Positions 35,610 through 48,213 of a DNA stretch of 64,000 bases are shown one piece after another (within the stretch, counting starts at the first letter, position 1; each line of letters begins with the position of its first letter). Source of the DNA: Cladopsammia gracilis (lineage: Eukaryota; Cnidaria; Anthozoa; Scleractinia; Dendrophylliidae); NCBI GenBank assembly GCA_022457155.1, contig JAJGOT010000351.1:496001-560000 (forward strand), read 5' to 3'. Below the pieces are notes generated by a model. It saw only the letters and a program-made list of their open reading frames with translations, did not search any database and was not told the origin of the DNA. Made by a program: the position numbers and the translations under genes.

Positions 35610-36247
35610 CTAGTGTATCCAAAAGATAGTAATTGCTGCGGTAAATGTGTTGTAATAATGCTGTTTTATCGTCTCACTGGTATTAAAATGTAAACGGGAT
35701 GAATCGATGAAAACTCCATCTGATATTAAGACTAACTTTGTTTTGTAATTCACGCATCAAGTTCTTGCAATGTCTGTACGATATTGTTGAGCTAAGGTGT
35801 GAAAATTTAGGTTAATTATTGACAGTGAGTCAGTGTTGCGTTACTAGCTAGCCGTATCGTGTTCGCGTCCCAACGCGCTCAGCTTAGTTAGTCTCATCGA
35901 CCGCTGTCGGAGAAATTTCAAAATAAATTTGTCCGGGAAATTTGTCTTTTATTCCGTACAATCTTCGAAAATCTTTGCTATCCAACGGTCCTATCGCAAT
36001 ACCTCACAGTCCTCGCTCAACTCGCGGTTGGGACATGTTGGACCAAAAAGGTAGTCTTAAGCTTATGAAAGCGAGGCTATTGTTCGTGGCGCAGTGCATT
36101 CTGGCCCAAAATGTGTTCGTGGCACAGTGAATTCTGGTAAAAAGCGATCAATTCGAGATTTTTCGTAGCTTATATATTTTTTTCTCATATATTTCTCTTA
36201 AATCCTGATTATGTTGCTGCTCACTCGCTACGCTCGTTCCGCAGCAA
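35610..36247. repeat. Non-satellite insertion with small terminal hairpin
   Basis: About 640 bp interrupts a monomer between 'gatgttataac' and 'aaatacgtgc', a join that is continuous in other monomers. It contains a direct repeat ('ttcgtggc' plus 'cagtg' plus 'attctgg', near 36080 and 36117). It ends in a GTTGCTGC/GCAGCAAC hairpin at 36213-36248. No coding sequence. Confidence 0.7.
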
Positions 36248-38462
36248 CAAATACGTGCACTATGATTGGTCAGATAAAATTCATTGTTACACAATAAACT
36301 TTCTCCTATGTCACTCGCGTGCCTTATCGAGTTTTCTAACAAGATGTTCTAAATAAAGCGTGCACTACTATTGGTCAGATGAAGTTCGTTGTTACGCCAA
36401 AACACTTTCTCCTACGTCACGTGCGTGCCATATCCAGTTTTCTAATACGTTCCAACAAATGCGCGCACTATGATTGGTCAGATAAAGTTTATTATTAGTC
36501 CGTAACACTTTCCTCTATAAAACGCGCGTGCTTAATCGAGTTTTATAAGATGCTCTTACAAATGCCTGCACTATGATTGGTCAGAGAAAGTTCATTGTTA
36601 CACAATACACTTTCTCCTATGTCACTCGCGTGCCTTATCGAGTTTTCTAACAAGATGTTCTAAATAAAGCGTGCACTACGATTGGTCAGATGAAGTTCAT
36701 TGTTACACCAAAACACTTTCTCTTACGTCACGCACATGCTTATCGAGGTTCCTAAGATGTTGTAACAAATGTGCGCACTACGATTTGTCAAATAAAGTCC
36801 ATTGTTACACCATAACACTTTCTCCTACCTTACGCGCATGCTTTTCCAGTTTTCTAAGAATGTTCTAACAAATATGTGCACTATGATTGGTCCCATGAAG
36901 TTCAGTGTTACGCTATAACATTTTCTTCTACGTCACCCTCGTGCCTTATCCTGTTTTCTAAGATGTTCCAACAAATGCGCGCACTATGATTGGTCAGATG
37001 AAGTTTATTATTACTCCATAACACTTTCTTCTATACCGTGCGCGAGCCTTAGCGAGTTTTCTAAGATGTTCTAACAAATGAGTGCCCTATGATTGGTCAG
37101 TTGAAGTTCATTGTTATGCCATAACACTTTCTCTTACGTCACGCGCGCGCCTTATCGAGTTTTCTAAGATGTTCAAAGAAATGCGCGCCCTATGATTGGT
37201 CAGATTAAGTTTATCGTTACGCCATAATCCCTGCTCTTACATCACGCGCGTGCCTTATCGAGTTTTCTACGATGTTCTAACTTATGTGCGCACTATGATT
37301 GGTCAGATGAAGTTCATTGTAACATAATATCACATTCTCCTAAAGCATGCGCGTGCGTTATCTAATTTTTAAAGATGTTCCAACAAATGCATGCACTGTG
37401 ATTGTTACGCAAAACCACTTTCTTCCATTTCACGCGCGTGCCTTATCGAATTTTATAAGATGTTCAAACAAATGCGCGCACTATGATTGGTCAGATAAAG
37501 TTCATTGTTACACCATAACACTTTCTCCCATGTCATGCGCGTACCTTCTGGAGTTTTCTAAGATGATCCAACAAATGCACGCCCTATGATTGGTCAGATA
37601 AAGTTCATTGCTATGCCATAACCCTTGCTCTTACGTCACGTGTGTGCCTTTTTGAGTTTTCTAAGATGTTGCAACTAATGTGCGCACTATGATTGGTCAG
37701 ATGAAGTTTATTGTAATGTAATAACAGTTTCTCTTATGTCACGCGCATGCCTTATCAAGTTTTCTGGGATGTTCTAACAAATGCACGCAGTAGGATTGGT
37801 CAGATGAAGTAAATTTCCAGGGTAAAACACTTTCTCCTACGTCGCGTGTGTGTCTCATCGAGTCTTCTAAGATGTTCCAACAAATGCGTGCACTACGATT
37901 TGTCAGATGAAGTTCATTGTTACGGCAAAACATCTTCTACATCAGGCGGGTGCCTTATCGAGTTTTATAAGATGTTGCAACAAATGTGCACAGTATGATT
38001 GGTCAGATGAAGTTCATTATAACACTTTCTTCTACGTCAAGTGCGTGCCTTATCAAATTTTCTAATGTTCTACGAAATGTGCGCACTATGATTGGTCAGA
38101 TGAAGTTCATTGTTACGCCATAACACTTTCTCCTACGTCACGCGCGTGCCTTATCGAGTTTTCTAAGATGTTCCAACAAATCTGCGCACTATGATTGGTC
38201 AGATGAAGTTCATTGTTAAGCCATAACACTTACTACTATGTCATGCGACCAATGAAAAAGCCTGGTTTTTCAGATCATTATTTTTGGCTTCGTATTATGT
38301 TCTGATTACATATTCTAGCAGCGAAGCTTGTGCTTGTGATTGCGTTATTACTGAAAACAACCCTTTGCTCTGAAACTGAGCTATAGAAATATAGAAATTT
38401 AGAAATTGGGTTAGGCATCATTAATTTTATTAAGTCGCCATTTAACTTAAATTTATTCTTAC

Positions 38463-38524
38463 CTTCAGTGTGTTCAGTGATTCCAGTTTATTCTCTTTGA
38501 TTCATTCTCTCTTTCTGCCATGTC
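38463..38524 (-). other. Exon-like module A-62, copy 2
   Basis: 62 nt between 'tattttaag' and 'gtaag' on the minus strand; the acceptor has changed from CAG to AAG but keeps AG. Confidence 0.48.
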
Positions 38525-38643
38525 CTTAAAATAGAAAACGATAAGTTGAAGATACTGAAGTACATCCCACATTAGAAAGGTTTTATTCAAAAATAAGACA
38601 TGAATCAGGGCGATTTTATATATAATTTCAAAGTGCTAATTAC

Positions 38644-38717
38644 CTTTACAATGTTTGTTCCTGATCCATTTGATTTGTTCGATTCGTTTTCACTCTAAAT
38701 TCACTGAAGTCACTTCC
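38644..38717 (-). other. Exon-like module A-74, copy 2
   Basis: 74 nt between 'ttttttag' and 'gtaat' on the minus strand. Length is unchanged from copy 1. Confidence 0.48.
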
Positions 38718-38930
38718 CTAAAAAATATAAGGTGATCAATTGAAGATGGCAAAGTACATTCTGTATTAAAAGGGTTCCCAGTTAAGACATTTGCATATAT
38801 GTAAAACTTAAATTAATTGTCCGGTTTTGTTTAATTAATTACTTTACTAGCACACTAGAACTGATTATGAATAAGTACTTGCGTCTACAGAATACCCGAT
38901 GGAAATGGTGTATAGATTGAAAAAAAAATG

Positions 38931-41275
38931 TTCCAACAAATGTGCGCACTGTGATTGGTCAGATGAAGTTTATTGTTATGCCATAACACTTGCTCTTAAG
39001 TCACGCATGTGCCTTATCGAGTTCTAAGATGTTCTAACAAATGCGCACACTATGATTGTTCAGATGAAGTTCATTGTTAGGTACTCGCGTGCATTTAGAG
39101 TTTTCTAAGATGTTCTAACAAATGCGCGCACCATGATTGGTCAGATGAAGTTCATTGTTAGGTAATAACACCTTCTACAACGTCACTCGCGTGCATTTCG
39201 AGTTTTCTAAGATGTTCTGCCAAATGCGCGCACCATGATTGGTCAGATGAAGTTCATTGTTAAGCCATAACATTTTATCCTTCATGTACATCATGCGCGT
39301 AAATTACCGAGGTTTCTAAGATGCACGAATGTGCACACTAAGATTGGTCAGATGAAGTTCACTGTTACGCTATAACACTTTCTTCTACGTCACCCTTGTG
39401 CCTTAGCCAGTTTTCTAATATGTTCCAACAAATGCGCACACTATGATTGGTCAGATGAAGTTTACTATTACTCCGTAACACTTTCTTCTATACCATGCGC
39501 GTGCCTTATCGACTTTTCTAAGATGTTTTAACAAATTAGTACCCTATGATTGGTCAGTTATGCAATAACACTTTCTCTTACGTTATGCGCGCACCTTATC
39601 GAGTTTTCTAGCATGTTCAAAGCGATGCGCGCCCTATGATTGGTCAGATAAAGTTCATTGTTATGCCATAACCCTTGCTCTTACGTCACGTGTGTGCCGT
39701 TTTGAGTTTTCTAAGATGTTGCAACTAATGTGCGCACTATGATTGGTCAGATGAAGTTCAGTGTAACGTAATAACAGTTTCTCTTATGCCACACGCATAA
39801 CTTATCAAGTTTTCTGAGATGTTCTAACAAATGCACGCAGTAGGATTGGTCAGATGAAATAAAGTTCTAGGGAAAACACTTTCTCCTACGTCACGTGCGT
39901 GCCTTATCGAGTCTTCTAAGATGTTCTAACAAATGCATGCACTACGATTAGTCAGATGAAGTTCATTGTTACGGCAAAACATCTTTTATGTCAAACGGGT
40001 GCCTTATCGAGTTTTATAAGTAATATATCAAACACGAGGAACAGTGTTTCATCAGATTTCCAAACACCAAGAAGTGGATTGGAAAAACGAGGCGTAGCCG
40101 AGTTTTTTTAAACCACTTCAAGGTGTTTGGAAATCTGATGAAACACTGTTTCGAGTGTTTGATATAGCTTCTCAAACTGATCGTTAAATGCGGAGAAAAC
40201 GAAGGAATAAAATCGCCAAAATCTATGCAAATTAAGAAACGATTTCCAAACCTCCTTCACGGTAGTGATTTCCTTTGTGTTCTCGTCATGAATTATTAAT
40301 GAGTTTGAGAAGATGTTGTAACAAATGTCCACACTATGATTGGTCAGATGAAGTTCATTGTTACGCTATAACACTTTCTCCTAAGTCACGCCGCGCGCCT
40401 TATCGAGTATTCTAACAAGATGTTCTAAATAAAGTATGCACTACGATTGGTCAGATGAAGTTCATTGTTACACCAAAACACTTTCTCTTACGTCACGTAC
40501 ATGCTTATCGAGTTTCCTAAGATGTTGTAACAAATGTGCGCACTATGATTGGTCAGATGAAGTTCATTGTTATGCCATAACACTTTCTCCTATGTCATGC
40601 GCATGCTTTATCCAGTTTTCTAAGACATTCTAACAAATGTGTGTGCACTATGATTGGTCCGATGAAGTTCATTGTTACGCTATAACACTTTCTTCTACGT
40701 CACCCTCGTGCCTTATCCAGTTTTCTAAGACGTTGCAACAAATGCGCGCACTATGATTGGTCAGATGAAGTTTATTATTAGTCCATAACACTTTCTTCTA
40801 TACCGTGCGCGTGCCTTATTGAGTCTTCTAAGATGTTCTAACAAATGAGCACACTACGATTGGTCAGATGAAGTTCATTGTTACGGCACAACATTTTCTC
40901 CTACGTCACGCCCGTGCCTTATCGAGTTTTATAAGATGTTGTAACAAATGTGCGCTCTTTGATTGGTCAGATGAAGTTCATTGTTACGCTGTAACACTTT
41001 CTCCTAAGTCAAGTGCGTGCCTTATCAAACTTTCTAAGATGTTCTAAGAAATGTGCACACTATGATTGGTCAGATGAAGTTTATTGTTACGTCATAACAC
41101 TTTCTCGTACGTCACGCGCGTGCCTTATCGAGTATTCTAAGATGTTCCAACAAGTGTGCGCACTATGATTGGACAGATGAAGTTCGTTGTTACGCCAAAA
41201 CACTTTCTCCTATGTCACGTCGCGTACCTTATCAAGTTTTTTAAGACGTCAAACAAATGCGCGCACTATGATTAA
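38931..41275. repeat. 103-bp satellite, third array
   Basis: Monomers of the same family, interrupted by the fold-back insertion at 40021-40312. Confidence 0.95.
40021..40312. mobile_element. Fold-back insertion with an empty counterpart
   Basis: The arms 'ATCAAACACGAGGAACAGTG' (about 40027) and its reverse-complement form ending 'GTGTTTGATATA' (about 40166) pair around a loop with 'gaggcgtagccgag'. A further part to 40312 has 'cttctcaaact'/'agtttgagaag' ends. The homologous place in the next higher-order unit (about 44231-44260) is uninterrupted satellite, so the insertion postdates that duplication. Confidence 0.8.
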
Positions 41276-41715
41276 CAAGAGGCTGCAAGCAGCCTATACT
41301 CACGCGCATGCGTAAGAAAGTTTTATGAGATATATATATTAAACATGATAAGAAGATGTCCGACATGGAGAAGAGTTTATCCTTTCATTCAGTCATCGTT
41401 CCTGCAAACCACGTTGTTTACTATTGAATGTTTTGTAAATGAAGGCTGTACCACAATGAAGGCAGTGATTCTTCTACGTCTTATAATTTTATATACCTAA
41501 AGTGAGCATTAGTTGTGTAAGTAGGGTTGTAGGAGACGCTGTCGTGACGCTTCAGTAACGCTGTTTTACAGGAGGTGAAAGTAGCCGGAAGTCACTAAAA
41601 AATATGCGTGCATAAATTTGCATGCAAAATCGTGACACACACAAAAAAAAGAAAAATAAGAAGAAGAAAAACGGAGGCCATTTTATAACTCATGCCGCTA
41701 CGCGCATGAGTAATG
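41276..41715. repeat. Block B, copy 1
   Basis: Non-satellite block that starts 'aacaagaggctgcaagcagc' and ends near 'gccgctacgcgcatgagtaa'. It recurs at 46161. It contains no recognisable gene. Confidence 0.85.
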
Positions 41716-42465
41716 AGGTGAAGTTCACTTTCTCGTCAACACCCGCGTGCCTAATAGAGTTTTCTAAGGTGTTCAAACAAATGTACGCACCAAGATTGGT
41801 CGGATAAAATTCATTGTTACGCTACAGTGTACAACACTTTCTCGTACGTCACGTGCATGCCTTATCGAGTTTTACAAGATGTTATAACAAATACATGCAC
41901 TATGATTGGTCAGATGAAGTTCATTGTTACGCAATAACACTTTCTCCATTGTCGCGCGCGTGCCCTATCGAGTTTTCTAAGATGTTCCAACAAACGTGCG
42001 CACTATGATTGGAGTTCATTGTTGCGCCATAACACTTTCTCTTACATCACAGGCTTGCCTTATCGAGTTTTCACTGTGATTGGTCAGATGAAGTTTATTG
42101 TTACGCCATAACACTTGCTCTTAAGTCACGCATGTACTTATCGAGTTTTCTAAGATGTTCTAACAAATGCGCACACTATGATTGTTCAGATGAAGTTCAT
42201 TGTTAGGTACTCGCGTGCGTTTCGAGTTTTCTAAGATGTTCTAACAAATGCGCGCACCATGATTGGTCAGATGAAGTTCATTGTTAAGCCATGACATTTT
42301 CTCCTACATCATGCGCGTGTATTACCGACGTTTCTAAGATGTTCTAACGAAAGTGCGCACTATGATTGGTCAGATAAAGTTCATTGTTACGCCATAACAC
42401 TTTCTCCCACGTCACGCGCGTGCCTTTTGGAGTTTTACAAGATGTTCCAACAAATGTGCACACTA
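41716..42465. repeat. 103-bp satellite, fourth array
   Basis: Short run of monomers between block B copy 1 and block A copy 3. Confidence 0.93.
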
Positions 42466-42667
42466 AAGCCTGCTTTTTCAGATCATTTTTGGCTTCGGAT
42501 TATATTCGGATTACATATTCTAGCAGTGAAGCTTGTCCTTGTGGTTGCGTTATTACTGAAAACAACCCTTTGCTCTGAAACTGAGCTATAGAAATATAGA
42601 AATTTAGAAATTGGGTTAGGCATCATTAATTTTATTAAGTCGCCTTTAAACTTAAACTTATTCTTAC

Positions 42668-42729
42668 CTTCAGTGTGTTCAGTGATTCCAGTTTATTCTC
42701 TTTGATTCATTCTCTCTTTCTGCCATGTC
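42668..42729 (-). other. Exon-like module A-62, copy 3
   Basis: 62 nt between 'tattttaag' and 'gtaag' on the minus strand. Confidence 0.48.
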
Positions 42730-42848
42730 CTTAAAATAGAAAACGATAAGTTCAAGATACTGAAGTACATCCTACATTAGAAAGGTTTTATTCAAAAATA
42801 AGACATGAATCAGGGCGATTTTATATATAATTTCAAAGTGCTAGTTAC

Positions 42849-42922
42849 CTTTACAATGTTTGTTCCTGATCCATTTGATTTGTTCGATTCCTTTTCACTC
42901 TAAATTCACTGAAGTCACTTCC
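42849..42922 (-). other. Exon-like module A-74, copy 3
   Basis: 74 nt between 'tgttttag' and 'gtaac' on the minus strand. Confidence 0.48.
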
Positions 42923-43137
42923 CTAAAACATATAAGGTGATCAATTAAAGATGGCAAAGTACATTCTGTATTAAAAGGGTTTCCAGTTAAGACATTTGCA
43001 TATATGTAAAACTTAAATTAATTGTCCGGTTTTGTTTAATTAATTACTTTACTAGCACACTAGAACTTACTATGAATAAGTACTTGCGTCTACAGAATAC
43101 CCCTGATGGAAATGGTGTATAGATTGAAAAAAAAAAA

Positions 43138-46100
43138 ATGTTCCAATAAATGTGCGCACTGTGATTGGTCAGATGAAGTTTATTGTTACGCCATAACACT
43201 TGCTCTTAAGTCACGCATGTGCCTTATCGAGTTTTCTAAGATGTTCTAACAAATGCGCGCACTGTGATTGTTCAGATGAAGTTGATTGTTAGGTACTCGC
43301 GTGCATTTCGAGTTTTCTAAGATGTTCTAACAAATGCGCGCACCATGATTGGTCAGATGAAGTTCATTGTTAGGTAATAACACCTTCTACAACATCACTC
43401 GCGTGCATTTCGAGTTTTCTAAGATGTTCCAACAAATGCGCGCACCATGATTGGTCAGATGAAGTTCATTGTTAAGCCATAACATTTTCTCCTACATGTA
43501 CATCATGCACGTAAATTACCAAGGTTTCTAAGATGTTCTAACGAATGTGCACACTAAGATTGGTCAGATGAAGTTCACTGTTACGTTATAACACTTTCAT
43601 CTTCGTCAGCCTTGTGCCTTCTAATATGTTCTTTTCTAATATGTTCCAACAAATGCGCGCACTATGATTGGTCAGATGAAGTTTACTATTACTCCGTAAC
43701 ACTTTCTTCTATACCTTGCGCGAGCCTTATCGTGTTTTCTAAGAAGTTTTGACAAATGAGTGCCCTATGATTGGTCAGTTATGCAATAACACTTTCTCTT
43801 ACGTCATGCGCACACCTTATCGAGTTTTCTAAGATGTTCAAAGAAATGCGCGCCCTATGATTGGTCAGATAAAGTTCATTGTTATGCCATAACCCTTGCT
43901 CTTACGTCACGTGTGTGCCGTTTTGAGTTTTCTAAGATGTTGCAACTAATGTGCGCACTATGATTGGTCAGATGAAATTCAGTGTAACGTAATAACAGTT
44001 TCTCTTATGTCACACGCATAACTTACCAAGTTTTCTGAGATGTTCTAACAAATGCACGCAGTAGGATTGGTCAGATGAAATAAAGTTCTAGGGAAAACAC
44101 TTTCTCCTACGTCACGTGTGTGCCTTATCGAGTCTTCTAAGATGTTCTAACAAATGCGTGCACTACGATTAGTCAGATGAAGTTCATTGTTATGGCAAAA
44201 CATCTTCTACGTCACACGGGTGCCTTATCGAGTTTTATAAGATGTTGTAACAAATATGCACACTATGATTGGTCAGATGAAGTTCATTGTTACGCTATAA
44301 CACTTTCTCCTAAGTCACGCAGCGAGCCTTATCGAGTATTCTAACAAGATGTTCTAAATAAAGTATGCACTACGACTGGTCAGATGAAGTTCATTGTTAC
44401 ACCAAAACACTTTCTCTTACATCACCTTCATGCTTATCGAGTTTCCTAAGATGTTGTAATAAATGCGTGCACTATGATTGGTCAGATGAAGTTCATTGTT
44501 ACGCCATAACACTTTCTCCTATGTCACGCGCATGCTTTATCCAGTTTTCTAAGATGTTCTAACAAATGTGTGCACAAAGATTGGTCCGACGAAGTTCATT
44601 GTTACGCCATAACACTTTCTTCTACGTCACCCTCGTGCCTTATCCAGTTTACTAAGACGTTCCAACAAATGCGCGCACTATGATTGGTCAGAAGAAGTTT
44701 ATTATTAGTCCATAACACTTTCTTCTATACCATGCGCGTGCCTTATCGAGTCTTCTAAGATGTTCTAACAAATGTGCGCACTATGATTGGTCAGATAAAG
44801 TTCATTGTTACGCCATAACACTTTCTTCTACGTCACCCTCGTGCCTTGTCCAGTTTTCTAAGATATTCTAACATCACAGGGTTGCCTTATCGAGTTTTCG
44901 AAGATGTTTCAACAAATGTGCCCACTATGATTGATCAGATGAAGTTCATTGTTACATAATAACACTTTCTACTACGTCACGCGCTTTCCTTATCGTGTGT
45001 TTTAAGATGTTCCAACAAATGTGCGCACTGTGATTGGTCAGATGAAGTTTATTGTTACGCCATAACACTTGCTCGTAAGTCACGCACGTGCCTTATCGAG
45101 TTTTCTAAGATGTTCTAACAAATGCGCACACAATGATTGTTCAGATGAAGTTCATTGTTAGGTAATAACACCTTCTACAACGTCACTCGCGTGCATTTCG
45201 AGTTTTCTAAGATTTTATAACAAATGCCACACTTTGATTGGTCAGATAAAGTTCATTTTTGCGCCATAACACTTTTTCTTACATCACAGCCTTGCCTTAT
45301 CGAGTTTTCAATGTGATTGTGTTTTCACTGTGATTGATCAGATGAAGTTTATTGTTACGCCATAACACTTGCTCTTAAGTGACGCATGTGCCTTATCGAG
45401 TTTTCTAAGATGTTCTAACAAATGCGCACACTATGATTGGTCAGATGAAGTTCGTTGTTACGCCATAACACTTTCTCCTATGTCACGCGCATGCTTTATC
45501 CAGTTTTCTAAGATGTTCTAACAAATGTGTGCACAAAGATTGGTCCGATGAAGTTCATTGTTACGCCATAACACTTTCTTCTACGTCACCCTCGTGCCTT
45601 ATCCAGTTTACTAAGACGCTCCAACAAATGCGCGCACTATGATTGGTCAGATGAAGTTTATTATTAGTCTATAACACTTTCTTCTATACCGTGCGCGTGC
45701 CTTATCGAGTCTTCTAAGATGTTCTAACAAATGCGCGCACTACGATTGGTCAGATGAAGTTCATTGTTACGACACAACATTTTCTCCTACGTCACGCCCG
45801 TACCTTATCGAGTTTTATAAGATGTTGTAACACATGTGCGCTCTTTGATTGGTCAGATGAAGTTCATTGTTACGCTGTAACACTTTCTCCTAAGTCAAGT
45901 GCGTATCTTATCAAACTTTCTAAAATGTTCTAAGAAATGTGCACACTATGATTGGTCAGATGAAGTTTATTGTTACGTCATAACACTTTCTCCTACGTCA
46001 CGCGCGTGCCTTATCGAGTATTCTAAGATGTTCCAACAAATGTCCGCACTATGATTGGTCAGATGAAGTTCGTTGTTACGCCAAAACACTTTCTCCTATC

Positions 46101-46160
46101 TCACGTCGCATACCTTATCAAGTTTTTTAAGACGTCAAACAAATGCACGCACAATGATTA
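43138..46160. repeat. 103-bp satellite, fifth array
   Basis: Same family. Local order parallels 38931-41275 at closer similarity than neighbouring monomers, as expected for duplicated higher-order units. Confidence 0.95.
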
Positions 46161-46835
46161 ACAAGAGGCTGCAAGCATCCTATACTCATGCGCATGCGTA
46201 AGAAAGTTTTATGAGATATATATATATATATTAAACATGATAAGAAGATGTCCGACATGGAGAAGAGTTTATCCTTTCATTCAGTCATCGTTCCTGCAAA
46301 CCACGTCGTTTATTATTGAATGTTTTGTAAATGAAGGCTGTACCACAATGAAGCCAGTGATTCTTCTACGTCTTATATATAATTCTCGTGACCTGTATCC
46401 TATTAACTCCTGCAATCTCAACCATTCAAGCGAATAGTGAATTGAATTAGCAATTATTTGATACACAGTACATAGAACAACAGCTACAGAAGTATGTAAA
46501 GGGAACAGGTTAATTTTGGGAGATAGCACTCACAAACTTCAAAAAGGCCCACATCGCTAAAATTTTGCAGTGCATCCTCCCCCGAGCTTCGCGAGGATCT
46601 GCGAGACACGTATTTCTAGTATATACCTAACATGAGCATTAGTTGTGTAAGTAGGGTTGAGACGCTGTCGTGACGCTTCAGTAACGCTGTTTTACCGGGA
46701 GTGAAAGTAGCCGGAAGTCACTAAAAAATATGCGTGCATAAATTTGCATGCAAAATCGTGACACCCAAAAAAAGAAAAATAAGAAGAAGAAAAACGGAGG
46801 CCATTTTATAACTCATGCCGCTACGCGCATGAGTA
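46161..46835. repeat. Block B, copy 2, with a 244-bp difference
   Basis: Matches block B copy 1, except that about 46377-46620 has no counterpart in copy 1. The extra piece contains 'gagcttcgcgaggatctgcg'. Without an outgroup I cannot say whether it was inserted here or lost from copy 1. Confidence 0.8.
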
Positions 46836-47605
46836 ATGAGGTGAAGTTCACTTTCTCGTCAACACACGCGTGCCTAATAGAGTTTTCTAAGTGTTCAAAC
46901 AAATGTACGCACCAAGATTGGTCGGTTAAAATTCATTGTTACGCTACAACACTTTCTCGTACGTCACGTGCATGCTTTATCGAGTTTTACAAGATGTTAT
47001 AACAAATACATGCACTATGATTGGTCAGATGAAGTTCATTGTTACGCAATAACACTTTCTCCAATGTCGCGCGCGTGCCCTATCAAGTTTTCTAAGATGT
47101 TCCAACAACCGTGCGCACTATGATTGGTCAGATGGAGTTCATTGTTGCGCCATAACACTTTCTCTTACATCACAGCCTTGCCTTATCGAGTTTTCAATGT
47201 GATTGTGTTTTCACTGTGATTGGTCAGATGAAGTTTATTGTTACACCATAACACTTGCTCTTAAGTCACGCATGTGCCTTATCGAGTTTTCTAAGATGTT
47301 CTAACAAATGCGCACACTATGATTGTTCAGATGAAGTTCATTGTTAGGTACTCGCGTGCGTTTCAAGTTTTCTAAGATGTTCTAACAAATGCGCGCACCA
47401 TGATTGGTCAGATGAAGTTCATTGTTAAGCCATGACATTTTCTCCTACATCATGTGCGTGTATTACTGAGGTTTCTAAGATGTTCTAACGAAAGTGCGCA
47501 CTATGATTGGTCAGATAAAGTTCATTGTTACGCCATAACACTTTCTCCCACGTCACGCGCGTGCCTTTTGGAGTTTTACAAGATGTTCCAACAAATGTGC
47601 GCACT
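46836..47605. repeat. 103-bp satellite, sixth array
   Basis: Last run of monomers. The array ends at block A copy 4 and does not resume in the window. Confidence 0.93.
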
Positions 47606-47813
47606 AAAGCCTGCTTTTTCAGATTTTTTTGCTTTTTCTGCTTTCATCAGATCGGATTACATATTCTAGCAGTGAAGCTTGTCCTTGTGGTTGCGTTATT
47701 ACTGAAAACAACCCTTTGCTCTGAAACTGAGCTATAGAAATATAGAAATTTAGAAATTGGGTTAGGCATCATTAATTTTATTAAGTCACCTTTTAACTTA
47801 AACTTATTCTTAC

Positions 47814-47875
47814 CTTCAGTGTGTTCAGTGATTCCAGTTTATTTTCTTTGATTCATTCTCTCTTTCTGCCATCTC
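47814..47875 (-). other. Exon-like module A-62, copy 4
   Basis: 62 nt between 'tattttcag' and 'gtaag' on the minus strand. Confidence 0.5.
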
Positions 47876-47993
47876 CTGAAAATAGAAAACGATAAGTTCA
47901 AGATACTGAAGTACATCCCACATTAGAAAGGTTTTATTCAAAATAAGACATGAATCAGGGCGATTTTATATATAATTTCAAAGTGCTAGTTAC

Positions 47994-48067
47994 CTTTACA
48001 ATGTTTGTTCCTGATCCATTTGATTTGTTCGATTCCTTTTCGCTCTAAATTCACTGAAGTCACTTCC
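47994..48067 (-). other. Exon-like module A-74, copy 4 (one open frame)
   Basis: 74 nt between 'ttttttag' and 'gtaac' on the minus strand. Entered with two nucleotides it is open throughout (E-V-T-S-V-N-L-E-R-K-G-I-E-Q-I-K). Copies 1-3 have a TGA where this copy has CGA. Confidence 0.5.
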
Positions 48068-48213
48068 CTAAAAAATATAAGGTGATCAATTAAAGATGGC
48101 AAAGTACATTCTGAATTAAAAGGGTTCCCAGTTAAGACATTTGCATATAATGTAAAACTTAAATTAATTGTCCGGTTTTGTTTAATTAATTACTTTACTA
48201 GCACACTAGAACT

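Larger units (their letters stand above)
32059..38240. repeat. 103-bp satellite, second array
   Basis: Same monomer as the first array, with local loss of part of the monomer near 32210-32330 and interruptions at 35247-35490 and 35610-36247. Confidence 0.95.
38245..38930 (-). repeat. Block A, copy 2
   Basis: Same order and length as copy 1. It starts the second higher-order unit of the array. Confidence 0.9.
42466..43137 (-). repeat. Block A, copy 3
   Basis: Same structure as copies 1 and 2. It starts the third higher-order unit. Confidence 0.9.

Noticed and set aside
21147..47605. Many 60-110 codon frames with the HYDWSDEVHCY pattern
   Set aside because: They are reads of one 103-bp satellite, whose length is not a multiple of three. 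Frames end after two or three monomers and have no start or splice context.
21147..47605. CRISPR-like array
   Set aside because: The whole 103-bp unit repeats, with no unique spacers between short constant repeats, and the context is eukaryotic.
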